Assembly (NCBI RefSeq): GCF_036084755.1
Contig: NZ_CP107968.1
Coordinates: 1,178,001 to 1,242,000 of the forward strand
Length of the DNA: 64,000 nucleotides
Reading direction: 5' to 3'
DNA from: Streptomyces sp. NBC_00370
Lineage (GTDB): Bacteria; Actinomycetota; Actinomycetes; Streptomycetales; Streptomycetaceae
Shown: positions 24,648-32,557 of the stretch, piece after piece
How positions within the stretch are numbered: the stretch's first letter is position 1
Layout of the letters: each line of letters opens with the position of its first letter
Translations under genes and position numbers: made by a program
The notes under the pieces: generated by a model
The model's input: only the letters and a program-made list of their open reading frames with translations
Told to the model about the DNA's origin: nothing
Database searches by the model: none

Positions 24648-26904
24648 CGACCGCCCCGGCGAAGGCGCGGTCGGTCTGCTCCTCCCGGACGACCGTTCCG
24701 TGCTGCGCCGTTGGGCCGCCGACGGCGGCCCGCTCGCCGTCCGGGCGAATATCGTGCTGCTCGCCGCCGACGGTCTGCGCGACGCCGAGATCTCCCGGCG
24801 GCTCGGCGTTTCCCGGCAGACGGTGGGCAATTGGCGCCAGCGCTGGACGAGCGCCGGCATCGGCGGCCTCGAACACCGGCCGCGCACCGGCAGACCGGCG
24901 ACCGTCGACGAGGCCGAGGTCGTCACGCGTACCCTGCTCGCCCCCGGCGGTTCCGGCGCTTCCCGGGCCGTGGCACGGGAGTTGGGCCTCTCGCACGCCA
25001 CGGTCGCCGGGATCAGACGGCGCTGGCGCCTCAACCCGGACGAGTCGCCCGCCCCTTCCGTGCCGACCCGACCGCCGCTGCCCGGCGGTGACGTCTGGGT
25101 GATGGGCCTGTACGTCGACCGGTGTCGCGCCGTACTGCTGGCGGGCACCAGGGACCGTACGCGGGCGCCCGCTGCGGCGGGGACGGTGATCGGCGCCGAT
25201 GTGCTCGCCGGGCTCGACAAGGCGCTGGACCTGGCGCTGACCACGGGCCCCGCAGGCGCCGGAAGCGGAACCGGACCCGCCGAATCCGCGGCTGCCCCGC
25301 ACGATCCCGGCGCGCTGGCCGCCTATCTGGCCGAGGCAGGCCGCTGCCATCCGGATCTCGATCTGCACGCCATCGCCCTGTGGGACGCTCCCGGGCTGCC
25401 CCTGCTGCCCGAAGCGCCGGCCGGGCCCGTGACCTGCCATCAGATCCCGGCCCGCGCCACCTGGCGCAGCTTCCTGCGCGCGATGATCGCCCTCGACTCG
25501 ACCAGCCACCCCGAGTCCTCGCGCCGGGTCTATCTCGACCTGGCCGCCGAGCTGGAGCGGTACGTCGCCGCGCGGGCCGAGGGCGGCGGCGACGCGGTGC
25601 GCTGGCTGCGCGAGACGGTCGCCGGGCATCTCGGCACCGACCGCGCGGCGGACGGTGCGGCGCGCGGTCACACGTGGAGCGGTGTCAACCAGATCGATCT
25701 CGGCTCGTTCAACGAGTGTGTGGTCATCGAGACGGTACGGCTGTCCGGCACCATCACCCGGGGCGAGATCGCGCACCGCACCGGCCTCACCCAGCAGTCC
25801 GTGTCCAGGATCGCCCGGTCGCTGCTGGACCGGGGCATCCTGATCGAGGACGCGCAGCGGCGCGCCACGTCCGGCAAACCCCGTACGCCGGTGCGGCTTT
25901 CGGGGACGGCGGCGCACGCGCTGGGCATCCATATCGACCCCGAGCTGCTGACGGCCGTCGTCATCGACCTGGACGGGGCGATCGTCTGCACCCGCACCCG
26001 GCCGGTCACCGCCGACATCAATCCGGCCGAGTTCGTCGACCGGGTCGCGGCGCTGGGCAGGGAAGCGCTGGACGAGGCGCGCGGCGCCGTGCGCGCCGAC
26101 GGCTTCCTCGGCATCGGGGTCGCGGTGCCGGGCCCTGTCGACATCGCTTCGGGCACGGTGCTCGGTCCGCCGCTGATGTCGGCCTGGGGCGATCTGCCGC
26201 TGCTGTATCTGCTCAAGGACCACTTCCCCTGCCCGGTCATCATGGAGAAGGACTGCATCGCGGCGGCGGCGGGCGAGCGCTGGATCGGCCGGGACCGCAG
26301 GGCGCGTGACTTCGCGTATCTGTATCTCGGTACGGGAGTCGGCACCGGGCTCTATCTCAACGGCGACATCTACCGGGGCATCAGCGCCAACGCCGGTGAG
26401 TTCGGCCAGCTCTGCGCCATCGCGATGGGGCGGGTGGGCGAGGACGGCAGACCGGAGATGATGCCCGAGTGCAATCCGCCGGTGTCCGTGCCCGACTTCG
26501 CCGTGCGGCGCGGTATGCGTCCCGCGCCGTCGGCCGCCGGGAGCACGGCGGCCTATCTGGCGGTGGGCGAGGCGGCGGCCGCCGGGGATCCGGCGGCGGC
26601 GGGCGCGGTGCGTGAGGTCGCCAGGGCGGTGGGGCGCGGCGCGCTGGGGATGATCGATCTGCTGGACATCGATCTGATCGTGCTGGGCGGCCCGTTCTTC
26701 ACGCCGGACGTCGCCGACTTCTACCTGGCCGAGATCGGCCGCACCGTCAACGAGTTCCCGACGGCGCGGCGGCTGCGCCGGGTCGAGGTCGAACCGTCGC
26801 TGCTCAGTGCGGAGGCGGCGGCGGTGGGCGCGGCCTCCACCATCTTCCACGCCACGTTCACCCCGCGGCTGCGGGGCAGAGGCGGCGCGGGCCGCCGGGA
26901 CTGA
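24640..26904 (+). CDS. ROK-family regulator fused to a degenerate IS630-type transposase
   Basis: This 754-residue protein has an unusual layout. Residues 15-135 carry the double helix-turn-helix of IS630-type transposases (RANIVLLAADGLRDAEISRR, GVSRQTVGNWRQRWTSAG, GLEHRPRTGRP, ELGLSHATVAGIRRRW). Residues 150-310 follow the DDE domain in order (WVMGLYVDRCRAVLL, DLDLHAIALWDAPG) but the first Asp block has become LAGTRDR and the last Glu is not visible, so transposition is unlikely. Residues 350-420 are the winged helix of NagC/XylR-type ROK repressors, and 425-735 the ROK domain. There GEFGH reads GEFGQ and the zinc motif CxCGxxGC is missing, so kinase activity is doubtful. The ATG has GGGAG upstream. 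It probably regulates the overlapping mannosidase gene. Confidence 0.85.
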   Translation: MIDDRPGEGAVGLLLPDDRSVLRRWAADGGPLAVRANIVLLAADGLRDAEISRRLGVSRQTVGNWRQRWTSAGIGGLEHRPRTGRPATVDEAEVVTRTLLAPGGSGASRAVARELGLSHATVAGIRRRWRLNPDESPAPSVPTRPPLPGGDVWVMGLYVDRCRAVLLAGTRDRTRAPAAAGTVIGADVLAGLDKALDLALTTGPAGAGSGTGPAESAAAPHDPGALAAYLAEAGRCHPDLDLHAIALWDAPGLPLLPEAPAGPVTCHQIPARATWRSFLRAMIALDSTSHPESSRRVYLDLAAELERYVAARAEGGGDAVRWLRETVAGHLGTDRAADGAARGHTWSGVNQIDLGSFNECVVIETVRLSGTITRGEIAHRTGLTQQSVSRIARSLLDRGILIEDAQRRATSGKPRTPVRLSGTAAHALGIHIDPELLTAVVIDLDGAIVCTRTRPVTADINPAEFVDRVAALGREALDEARGAVRADGFLGIGVAVPGPVDIASGTVLGPPLMSAWGDLPLLYLLKDHFPCPVIMEKDCIAAAAGERWIGRDRRARDFAYLYLGTGVGTGLYLNGDIYRGISANAGEFGQLCAIAMGRVGEDGRPEMMPECNPPVSVPDFAVRRGMRPAPSAAGSTAAYLAVGEAAAAGDPAAAGAVREVARAVGRGALGMIDLLDIDLIVLGGPFFTPDVADFYLAEIGRTVNEFPTARRLRRVEVEPSLLSAEAAAVGAASTIFHATFTPRLRGRGGAGRRD

Positions 26905-26941
26905 CCGTCCCGGCGACCCGTACCCACAGGCTGATGAATCG

Positions 26942-28216
26942 TCAGACGCGTGGCTGCGTGGGGCGGTTGGGGGTGCGTGCAAGCTGCCCCTTGAGCATGC
27001 GGCCGCCGTCGTTGGTCAGCCGCAGATAGTAGTCGGACGAGCAGGAGGTGCCGTCCTCGTCCAGGGCGAAGATCCCGGACCCGGCCGGTACGTCGGCGGC
27101 CGTCTCGGCGGTCTTGGCGATCTGGTTGCCCTCGTTGAACTCGTCGAACATCGAGATGTAGAAGCCCTGCGCCCCGATACCCGTGAGGTTGTAGAACTGA
27201 CGCCACATCAGATCACCGTGGGCGCGCGCCCTGCCCTGCAGATCGCCGGGGATCACACACGGCTGGTAGTCGATCCCGTGCGCGTCGCAGTCCGCCTGGT
27301 CCGGGCCGTTGAGGTCGCGGGCGAACTGGTCGGCCTGGCTGACGTTGCTGATCCGGCCCACCATCCAGGGCGAGATCATGTTGAACGCGTGGTACACGTC
27401 GGAGAAGCCCGCGCGCGAGTCGTCCGTACCCGTGCGCCAGTGGGTCGGCACCCCGCCGATGACGTAACAGCCCTGGCTCTTGAACCAGTTGACGACGTCC
27501 AGGCACGGCGCCGGCTCGAAGGGCCGCCCCGAGTCGCTGAAGCCGAAGCCCCAGATGCACACCACCGGCTTGCCGTTCTGCTTCGCGTACGCGCCCGACG
27601 CCGTGTACGCCTTCATCTTCGACGTCCAGTCGTCCTTGATCTGCGACTGCATCGACGTCCAGCCGCTCACGTCGTACATGATGTAGAACTTGCGGCCGTG
27701 CGCCTCCGCCGCCTGACGCACCTTCTGCGCCATGCCGTCGCGGGTCGGCCCCTCGGCGCCGAACGGGTTGAACCGCTGGAGGGCCGCGGTGTCACAGCCG
27801 TTCTCCTGCATCCAGCGGAAGTGCGTGTCCACCGTCTGCTGGTCCCACGACGAGAACAGCGTGGCGGGCTGACCGCTGTTCAGGTTCGGGTAGGCGGTGC
27901 GATATGTCTTGCTGTACTCCTTCATTTCGGGCCACGACACCAGTGTCGTATTGCTGGGCGACGGCGGCTGGCCACCGTTGGCGCTGTAGTGCCACCAGCT
28001 GTTGATGGGCGCGCCGTCGCCGATACAGGCGAACCAGCCCTGATAGCCGACGGTGATTTTGCCGACCACGTCGCCGACGGGGCTGGCGGCGGGTCCGAAG
28101 GCACTCTTGCGTCTCGGTGCGGACGCGGCTCCGGCCTGCTGAGCGGCGCCGAGGCCACCGATCGCGGCCGTGGCGGCCAGCGCCGAGGCGATGGCCGAAC
28201 GTCGTGACATACTCAC
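26942..28216 (-). CDS. Secreted glycoside hydrolase family 71/99-like protein
   Basis: This 424-residue protein begins with a twin-arginine signal peptide (SMSRRSAIA, hydrophobic stretch, cleavage near AGAASA). The mature part resembles the GH71/GH99-like group: KITVGYQGWFACIGDGAP, a central FYIMYDVSGW, and FYISMFDEFNEGNQI with acidic catalytic candidates near the end. GH99 enzymes cut internal alpha-mannosides and GH71 cut alpha-1,3-glucan; the precise activity is not clear. The GTG at 28216 is chosen because GGAGG (28230-28226) is 9 bases upstream. It is convergent with the ROK gene and adds to the mannoside theme. Confidence 0.8.
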   Translation of the reverse strand: MSMSRRSAIASALAATAAIGGLGAAQQAGAASAPRRKSAFGPAASPVGDVVGKITVGYQGWFACIGDGAPINSWWHYSANGGQPPSPSNTTLVSWPEMKEYSKTYRTAYPNLNSGQPATLFSSWDQQTVDTHFRWMQENGCDTAALQRFNPFGAEGPTRDGMAQKVRQAAEAHGRKFYIMYDVSGWTSMQSQIKDDWTSKMKAYTASGAYAKQNGKPVVCIWGFGFSDSGRPFEPAPCLDVVNWFKSQGCYVIGGVPTHWRTGTDDSRAGFSDVYHAFNMISPWMVGRISNVSQADQFARDLNGPDQADCDAHGIDYQPCVIPGDLQGRARAHGDLMWRQFYNLTGIGAQGFYISMFDEFNEGNQIAKTAETAADVPAGSGIFALDEDGTSCSSDYYLRLTNDGGRMLKGQLARTPNRPTQPRV

Positions 28217-28571
28217 GGAGGATTTCCTCCCACTAGATATCTGCCAGAAATGCGTAAAGTCCTTGGGAGTGGGGGGATTTACAGGCGGCGGCAGCCCGCC
28301 CGGCCCCCAAGGGCACGCATCTGCAAAGTAGTCGGCCGCACACCCGGCCACAAGGCCGTGCGCGTAAAGCATTCGGCCAAGAATCCCGAAGCGGTGTCAG
28401 CTCAATTTCTTTACGCTTTCCGTTTCCGGCGAAATGCGAATTGCGATCTGCGGGACCGGACCGGGCGCGCGTCCGCCCCGCCGTGCTCCCCCAGTGACCC
28501 CTTGCGCTCGTATGTGCCAGGGCCACGCTGGGCATCACCTTCCCGACATGACCGATCGGGGGAGGTACGCG
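28217..28571. promoter_or_regulatory. Divergent 355-base control region with repeated GCGTAAAG motifs
   Basis: This region separates the GH71/99-like gene from the rightward DUF5134 gene. GCGTAAAG occurs at 28252-28259 and 28362-28369 and inverted (CTTTACGC) at 28409-28416. A perfect palindrome, GGAGGATTTCCTCC (28217-28230), contains the ribosome site of the hydrolase gene and could mask it by folding. The open frames that cross the region on the plus strand show no coding character, and I see no gene in it. Confidence 0.6.
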
Positions 28572-29198
28572 GTGCATGGACCGGCGACGGTCGGCTGGCT
28601 GCTCGTCGCACTCTGCACGGCGGCCGGGGGCTACTGCCTGCTCCGGCTGCGCGGCGGGGGCGGTGAGCGGCGCGGCACGGCGGGCGGCGAGGCGCTGATG
28701 GGGTTCGGGATGGCGGCCATGGCGGTGCCGGCCGCCGTGCTGGCGCCGCCCCGGTGGGTCTGGGTGGCGTACGCGCTCGTGTTCGGCGCGGCGGCGCTGT
28801 ACGCGCTCGTCCGGGCCCGCGCGGCGGGACACCATCTGCACCATCTGCTGGGGATGCTCGCCATGGTCTACATGGCGGGGGCGATGGCGGCGGCGCCGAC
28901 GGGAGCGCACGGCGGCGGTCACGGGGAGATGCCGGGGATGTCCGGCGCGGGCATGGCAGGGGGCGTCCCGCTGGTGACCGGGCTGCTGCTCGTCTACTAC
29001 GCGGGGTACGTCCTGTGGGCGGGCACCCGGCTGCTGCCGCTCGTGGCCGTCGCTGCGCCCGTGGGCGGCGCGGGCACGGCCGGGACGGGCGGGAGCGGCG
29101 GAAACGGCGGGACCGGCTGGGGGGACCGGGCCGAGCTGGCCCTCGCCTGCCGGCTCTCCATGGGGCTCGCCATGCTGGCGATGCTGATCACGCTGTGA
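28572..29198 (+). CDS. DUF5134 membrane protein with His/Met-rich loop
   Basis: This 208-residue membrane protein belongs to DUF5134 and has about five or six helices. Between helices is a His/Met-rich loop (residues 112-128) containing HGEMPGM, and another histidine cluster HHLHHLLGM lies at 87-95, so metal binding, perhaps copper, is plausible. The GTG at 28572 has GGAGG 6 bases upstream. It precedes an M56 peptidase on the same strand, an arrangement I believe recurs in actinomycetes. No function is established. Confidence 0.78.
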   Translation: MHGPATVGWLLVALCTAAGGYCLLRLRGGGGERRGTAGGEALMGFGMAAMAVPAAVLAPPRWVWVAYALVFGAAALYALVRARAAGHHLHHLLGMLAMVYMAGAMAAAPTGAHGGGHGEMPGMSGAGMAGGVPLVTGLLLVYYAGYVLWAGTRLLPLVAVAAPVGGAGTAGTGGSGGNGGTGWGDRAELALACRLSMGLAMLAMLITL

Positions 29199-29278
29199 CG
29201 GCGCACCCCGTGACGACTGCCGTACGGGCGCCACCGGCCACCACCGGCGGCGCGCGGGCGCGCACCTGAGCGTGTCCT

Positions 29279-29292
29279 GCGTCACTTGACGC
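29279..29292. promoter_or_regulatory. Palindrome upstream of the M56 peptidase gene
   Basis: GCGTCA-CT-TGACGC is a perfect 14-base palindrome centred about 52 bases before the M56 start codon. It may be an operator. No BlaI-type repressor is adjacent. Confidence 0.35.
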
Positions 29293-29337
29293 GTGAGGCT
29301 GCCTCCCCCGGGGGCCGCCCCTCATAGGCTGGTGACC

Positions 29338-30273
29338 ATGATGGTCTCCTTGGCGCTGCTGCTGTTCGGTGCGCTCGCCGCCGCCGTCGCGCCGAAGCTG
29401 CTGGCGCGCGCCGAGTGGCCGGAGCGTGAGCCCGTCGTCGCGCTGTGGGTGTGGCAGTGCGTGGTCGCCGCCGTCCTGCTGAGCTGCGTGCTCTCCATGA
29501 TCTTCAGCGCCGCCGCCGCCTGGGAGGCGGTACGCGGCCATGTCTTCGCGACCGCGCCCGCCGGGGTCGTACAGGCGTACTCCTTGGGCGGCCATCCGCA
29601 GGGCTCCGCCGTCCTCGCCGTGCTGCTGGCGGGCGGCGGGCTGTGGACCGCCGCCATGCTCACCCGGGAGATCCACCGCTCGCGCAAGCGGCGCAAGCAG
29701 CGCCGCAAGGAACTGCTCGTCCGCTCGCCCGTCCTGCCGGGCGAGCAGCCCGGCGAGGAACCGCTGGTCGTGCTGGAGGCCGAGCGCCCGGACGCCTGGT
29801 GGCTGGCCGGCGCGGCCCCGCAGCTGGTCATCACCACGGCCGCGCTGCGCCGGCTCAAGGGCCGCCAGCTCGATGCCGTACTCGCCCACGAACAGGGCCA
29901 CGCGCGCGCCAGGCACGACTGGCTGCGGCACTGCTCGTCCGCGCTGGCGAACGGCTTCCCGCAGGTGCCGGTGTTCGCCGCGTTCCGCGACGAGATGCAC
30001 CGGCTGGTCGAGCTGGCCGCCGACGACATGGCGTCCCGCCGCTTCGGCAGCCGGACGACCGCGCTCGCCCTGGTCGAACTGAACGAGGACCGCGGGGTGT
30101 TCGGTCCCGGCACCACCCCGGACGCCGAACTGCCGCAGCGGGTCAACCGGCTGCTGTCACCGGTGCCCCGGCTGACGGCGGGCCGCAGACTGCGGCTGAC
30201 GGCCGCGGCGGCGCTGGTACCGGCCGTGCCGCTGCTCGTCGCCTTCGTCCCGGGGCTGCGCGCCCTGGGCTGA
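29338..30273 (+). CDS. M56 family membrane metallopeptidase
   Basis: This 311-residue protein has membrane helices at each end and a cytoplasmic-side zinc peptidase domain with H174-E-Q-G-H178 (VLAHEQGHARARHDW) and a downstream glutamate candidate in LVELAADDMASRR. It is related to BlaR1/MecR1 and to Streptomyces M56 proteins, usually paired with a BlaI repressor; none is nearby. A TAGGCT box at 29325-29330 ends 7 bases before the ATG at 29338, and no ribosome site is present, so the transcript may be leaderless. The C-terminus has a single helix and no sensor domain. Confidence 0.87.
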   Translation: MMVSLALLLFGALAAAVAPKLLARAEWPEREPVVALWVWQCVVAAVLLSCVLSMIFSAAAAWEAVRGHVFATAPAGVVQAYSLGGHPQGSAVLAVLLAGGGLWTAAMLTREIHRSRKRRKQRRKELLVRSPVLPGEQPGEEPLVVLEAERPDAWWLAGAAPQLVITTAALRRLKGRQLDAVLAHEQGHARARHDWLRHCSSALANGFPQVPVFAAFRDEMHRLVELAADDMASRRFGSRTTALALVELNEDRGVFGPGTTPDAELPQRVNRLLSPVPRLTAGRRLRLTAAAALVPAVPLLVAFVPGLRALG

Positions 30274-30352
30274 CCGCCGTCGGCGGCGGGCGAATCACCG
30301 GCGGTGCCACCCGGTCCCGGTTGCGGGCGGCATCCTCGGCAAGGATCACCTC

Positions 30353-31036
30353 ATGCACTCCTCACCGGTCACCTTCGCCCGCACGGCCGCCCTGTTCGCC
30401 GTCGTCTCCGGGGTACTGGCGGCGCTCGTCGTCACCGAGTGGGGGCCGCTGCTCTCCTTCGACCGCTCCTCGGCCTCCCGGCTGCACCGCTGGGCCGTCG
30501 CCGAACCGGGGCTCACCCACACCAACCGGGTGCTCAGCGACTGGGTGTGGGACCCCTGGACGATGCGCGCGCTGACGGCCGCGGCCGTCGTCGTGCTGTG
30601 GCTGCGCCGTTCGCGGCTGCTCGCCCTGTGGGTCGCGGCGACGAGCCTGGTCGGCTCCGTCGTCCAGCAGGGGCTCAAGGCCGTCGTCGGGCGGCCGCGC
30701 CCGCACTGGCCCGACCCGGTCGACTCCGCCCACTACGCCTCGTTCCCCTCCGGGCACGCGATGACCGCCACCGTCACCTGCGGGCTGCTGCTGTGGCTGC
30801 TGCGGCGGCACGGGACGCGCGGCGCGGCGTGGGGCGCCGCCGTGCTGGTGGCGGCCGTCTCGGTGGCCGGTGTGGGGCTCACCCGGCTCTGGCTGGGGGT
30901 GCACTGGAGTTCGGACGTGCTGGCGGGCTGGCTGCTCGGTGCCGGACTTGTCGCCCTGTCCATCGCCACGTACGGGCGTGTACGGCCGTCCGGCCTTGTC
31001 CAGGGGGCCGTGTGCCGGGAAGGATCGGGAGTATGA
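30353..31036 (+). CDS. PAP2 family phosphatase
   Basis: This 227-residue membrane phosphatase has the three PAP2 motifs: KAVVGRPRP (109-117), PSGH (132-135) and R178-x5-H184-x3-D188 (RLWLGVHWSSD). About six helices are visible. Such enzymes remove phosphate from phosphatidic acid or polyprenyl pyrophosphate on the outer membrane face. The ATG at 30353 is preceded by AAGGAT. It overlaps the next gene by 4 bases (ATGA), forming a two-gene unit with the HAD hydrolase. Confidence 0.93.
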   Translation: MHSSPVTFARTAALFAVVSGVLAALVVTEWGPLLSFDRSSASRLHRWAVAEPGLTHTNRVLSDWVWDPWTMRALTAAAVVVLWLRRSRLLALWVAATSLVGSVVQQGLKAVVGRPRPHWPDPVDSAHYASFPSGHAMTATVTCGLLLWLLRRHGTRGAAWGAAVLVAAVSVAGVGLTRLWLGVHWSSDVLAGWLLGAGLVALSIATYGRVRPSGLVQGAVCREGSGV

Positions 31037-31743
31037 CGTTCAAGGCAGTGCTTTTCGACTTCTCCGGGACCCTCTTCCGCATCGAATCGGCAGGATCATG
31101 GCTGCGGGCCGTACTCGACGAGACGGGTGTCTGTGTGCCGCCCGACGAGGTCCGGCGGTCCGCGATGCGGCTGGCCGTGGCGGGGGCGCTGCCCGGCGGT
31201 CCCTCGCCGCAGCAGGTGCCGGCCGAACTGGCCGAGGTGTGGGCGGGCCGTGACGCGAGCGCGGCGGGCCACCGCGCCGCGTACACCGGCCTCGCCCGGC
31301 AGGTGCCGCTGCCCGACCCCGCGCTGTACGACGCCCTCTACGAGCGGCACATGACCCCGGACGCCTGGCGCCCTTACGGCGACGCGGCCGAGGTGCTCGG
31401 CGCGCTGCGGCGCGGCGGGCTCGGTGTCGCCGTGGTCAGCAACATCGGCTGGGACCTGCGGCCGGTCTTCCGCGCCCACGGTCTGGACAGCCTCGTGGAC
31501 GCGTACGTCCTCTCGTACGAGCACGGCGTCCAGAAGCCGGACGCCCGGCTGTTCCGGGCGGCCTGCGAGGAGCTGGGGCAGGATCCGCACGACGTGCTGA
31601 TGGTCGGCGACGACCGCGCGGCCGACGGCGGAGCCGCCGACATCGGCTGCTCGGTGCACTTCGTGGACCATCTGCCGGTGGAGGAACGGCCGGCCGGACT
31701 GCGCCCGGTGCTCACCCTCGCGGGCCGCGGACCGCTCCCCTAA
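31033..31743 (+). CDS. HAD family hydrolase with Ser in place of the second Asp
   Basis: This 236-residue HAD-superfamily phosphatase has motif I as FDFSGTL: D9 is the nucleophile, but the general acid at D+2 is Ser11 rather than Asp. Motif II is VVSNIGWD and the later KPDARLFRAACEEL and GDDRAADGGAA supply the lysine and the metal-binding aspartates. The unusual motif I implies altered or slow phosphatase chemistry. The start overlaps the PAP2 stop codon, so the two are probably co-translated. The substrate is unknown. Confidence 0.88.
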   Translation: MTFKAVLFDFSGTLFRIESAGSWLRAVLDETGVCVPPDEVRRSAMRLAVAGALPGGPSPQQVPAELAEVWAGRDASAAGHRAAYTGLARQVPLPDPALYDALYERHMTPDAWRPYGDAAEVLGALRRGGLGVAVVSNIGWDLRPVFRAHGLDSLVDAYVLSYEHGVQKPDARLFRAACEELGQDPHDVLMVGDDRAADGGAADIGCSVHFVDHLPVEERPAGLRPVLTLAGRGPLP

Positions 31744-31783
31744 CCGACCCGGCCCGGCGCTTTCCGCGTCCGGGCAGCCGGAA

Positions 31784-31828
31784 GCCGTCCGTCTTGGACG
31801 ATCCCCCGCGTCGCCCAAGACAGACGGC
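31784..31828 (+). terminator. Long-loop hairpin after the PAP2-HAD operon
   Basis: A 14-base-pair stem with one mismatch or wobble (31784-31797 with 31815-31828; core CCGTC.GTCTTGG) encloses a 17-base loop. It lies 40 bases beyond the HAD stop codon. No T-tract follows. Confidence 0.45.
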
Positions 31829-31880
31829 AGCCCTGCTGACCAGGCCCGGAAGGGGCTGTGGCAGGACACGCTGAGTATAC

Positions 31881-31897
31881 TGACTTAGAGCCAGTCA
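31881..31897. promoter_or_regulatory. Inverted repeat upstream of the TetR gene
   Basis: TGACT-N7-AGTCA directly follows a TATACT box (31876-31881) and precedes AGGAG (31902-31906). It sits where an autoregulating TetR dimer would block its own promoter. Confidence 0.5.
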
Positions 31898-31912
31898 ACG
31901 CAGGAGTAAAGC

Positions 31913-32557
31913 ATGTCCCCGCGGAGCGCATCGGTCAATGAGGAGCTCCGTCGGCGTTCCCGCGAGCGGTTGTTGCAGGCCACGGTCGAGCTTGTCGCCG
32001 AGCGGGGTTACGAGGCGACGACGCTCGCCGACATCGCCGACCGCGCCGGATCGGCGCGCGGCCTCGTCTCGTACTACTTTCCCGGCAAGCGGCAGCTGCT
32101 CCAGTCGGCCGTGCACCGGCTGATGCACCGCACGCTGCGGGCCGGACTCGACCGCGAGCCGCGCACCGAGGACGGCGCCGAGCTGATGGCGCGGGCGATC
32201 GACTCGATCATCGGGCTCGTGGTGGACAGCCCCGTACTGATGCGCACGCACATGGCGGGGATCCTGCAGGCCGAGGGGTTCGTCCAGTGCCCCGAGCAGC
32301 AGCGTCTCGCCGAGCTGCTGCGGGACACCGTCGAGCGGTACGGGTCGCCGGACCCCGACCGCGACTACCCGCTGCTGCGCGCCCAGTTGATGGGTACGGT
32401 CTTCGCCGCGCTGATGCCGGGGGCGCCGATGCCGCTGGCGCCGCTGCGCGCCGAGCTGTTCAGGCGCTACGGCCTCGACTGGGAACTGGGCGTTCCGCCG
32501 GGCGACGAGCCGCCCGGCGGAACGGATCAGAGCACGGTCCCTCAGCGGCCGAAGTAG
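31913..32557 (+). CDS. TetR family transcriptional regulator
   Basis: This 214-residue regulator has the TetR helix-turn-helix at about residues 12-60 (TTLADIADRAGSARGLVSYY) and an all-helical ligand domain behind it. The effector is unknown. The ATG at 31913 has AGGAG 6 bases upstream, and an inverted repeat at the promoter suggests autorepression. Its 3' end overlaps the convergent LVIVD-repeat gene by 16 bases. Confidence 0.92.
   Translation: MSPRSASVNEELRRRSRERLLQATVELVAERGYEATTLADIADRAGSARGLVSYYFPGKRQLLQSAVHRLMHRTLRAGLDREPRTEDGAELMARAIDSIIGLVVDSPVLMRTHMAGILQAEGFVQCPEQQRLAELLRDTVERYGSPDPDRDYPLLRAQLMGTVFAALMPGAPMPLAPLRAELFRRYGLDWELGVPPGDEPPGGTDQSTVPQRPK

Noticed and set aside
21426..25244. 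1272-codon open frame on the minus strand across the mannosidase gene
   Set aside because: The plus strand holds a complete GH38 enzyme with all motifs. The minus-strand translation is Arg/Ala/Gly/Pro-rich with no recognisable domain, typical of antisense frames in very GC-rich DNA.
24640..26904. An active IS630 insertion sequence
   Set aside because: No terminal inverted repeats or TA target duplication are seen, two of the three catalytic acids are missing, and the frame continues into the ROK domain without a break.
24595..26982. 795-codon minus-strand open frame across the ROK gene
   Set aside because: It is antisense to the ROK fusion, whose ribosome site, ROK motifs and overlap with the mannosidase gene show which strand is coding.
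28250..28666. Small genes in the 28217-28571 control region
   Set aside because: Plus-strand frames from 28250 and 28434 lack ribosome sites and known motifs, and the DUF5134 start at 28572 has a strong GGAGG.
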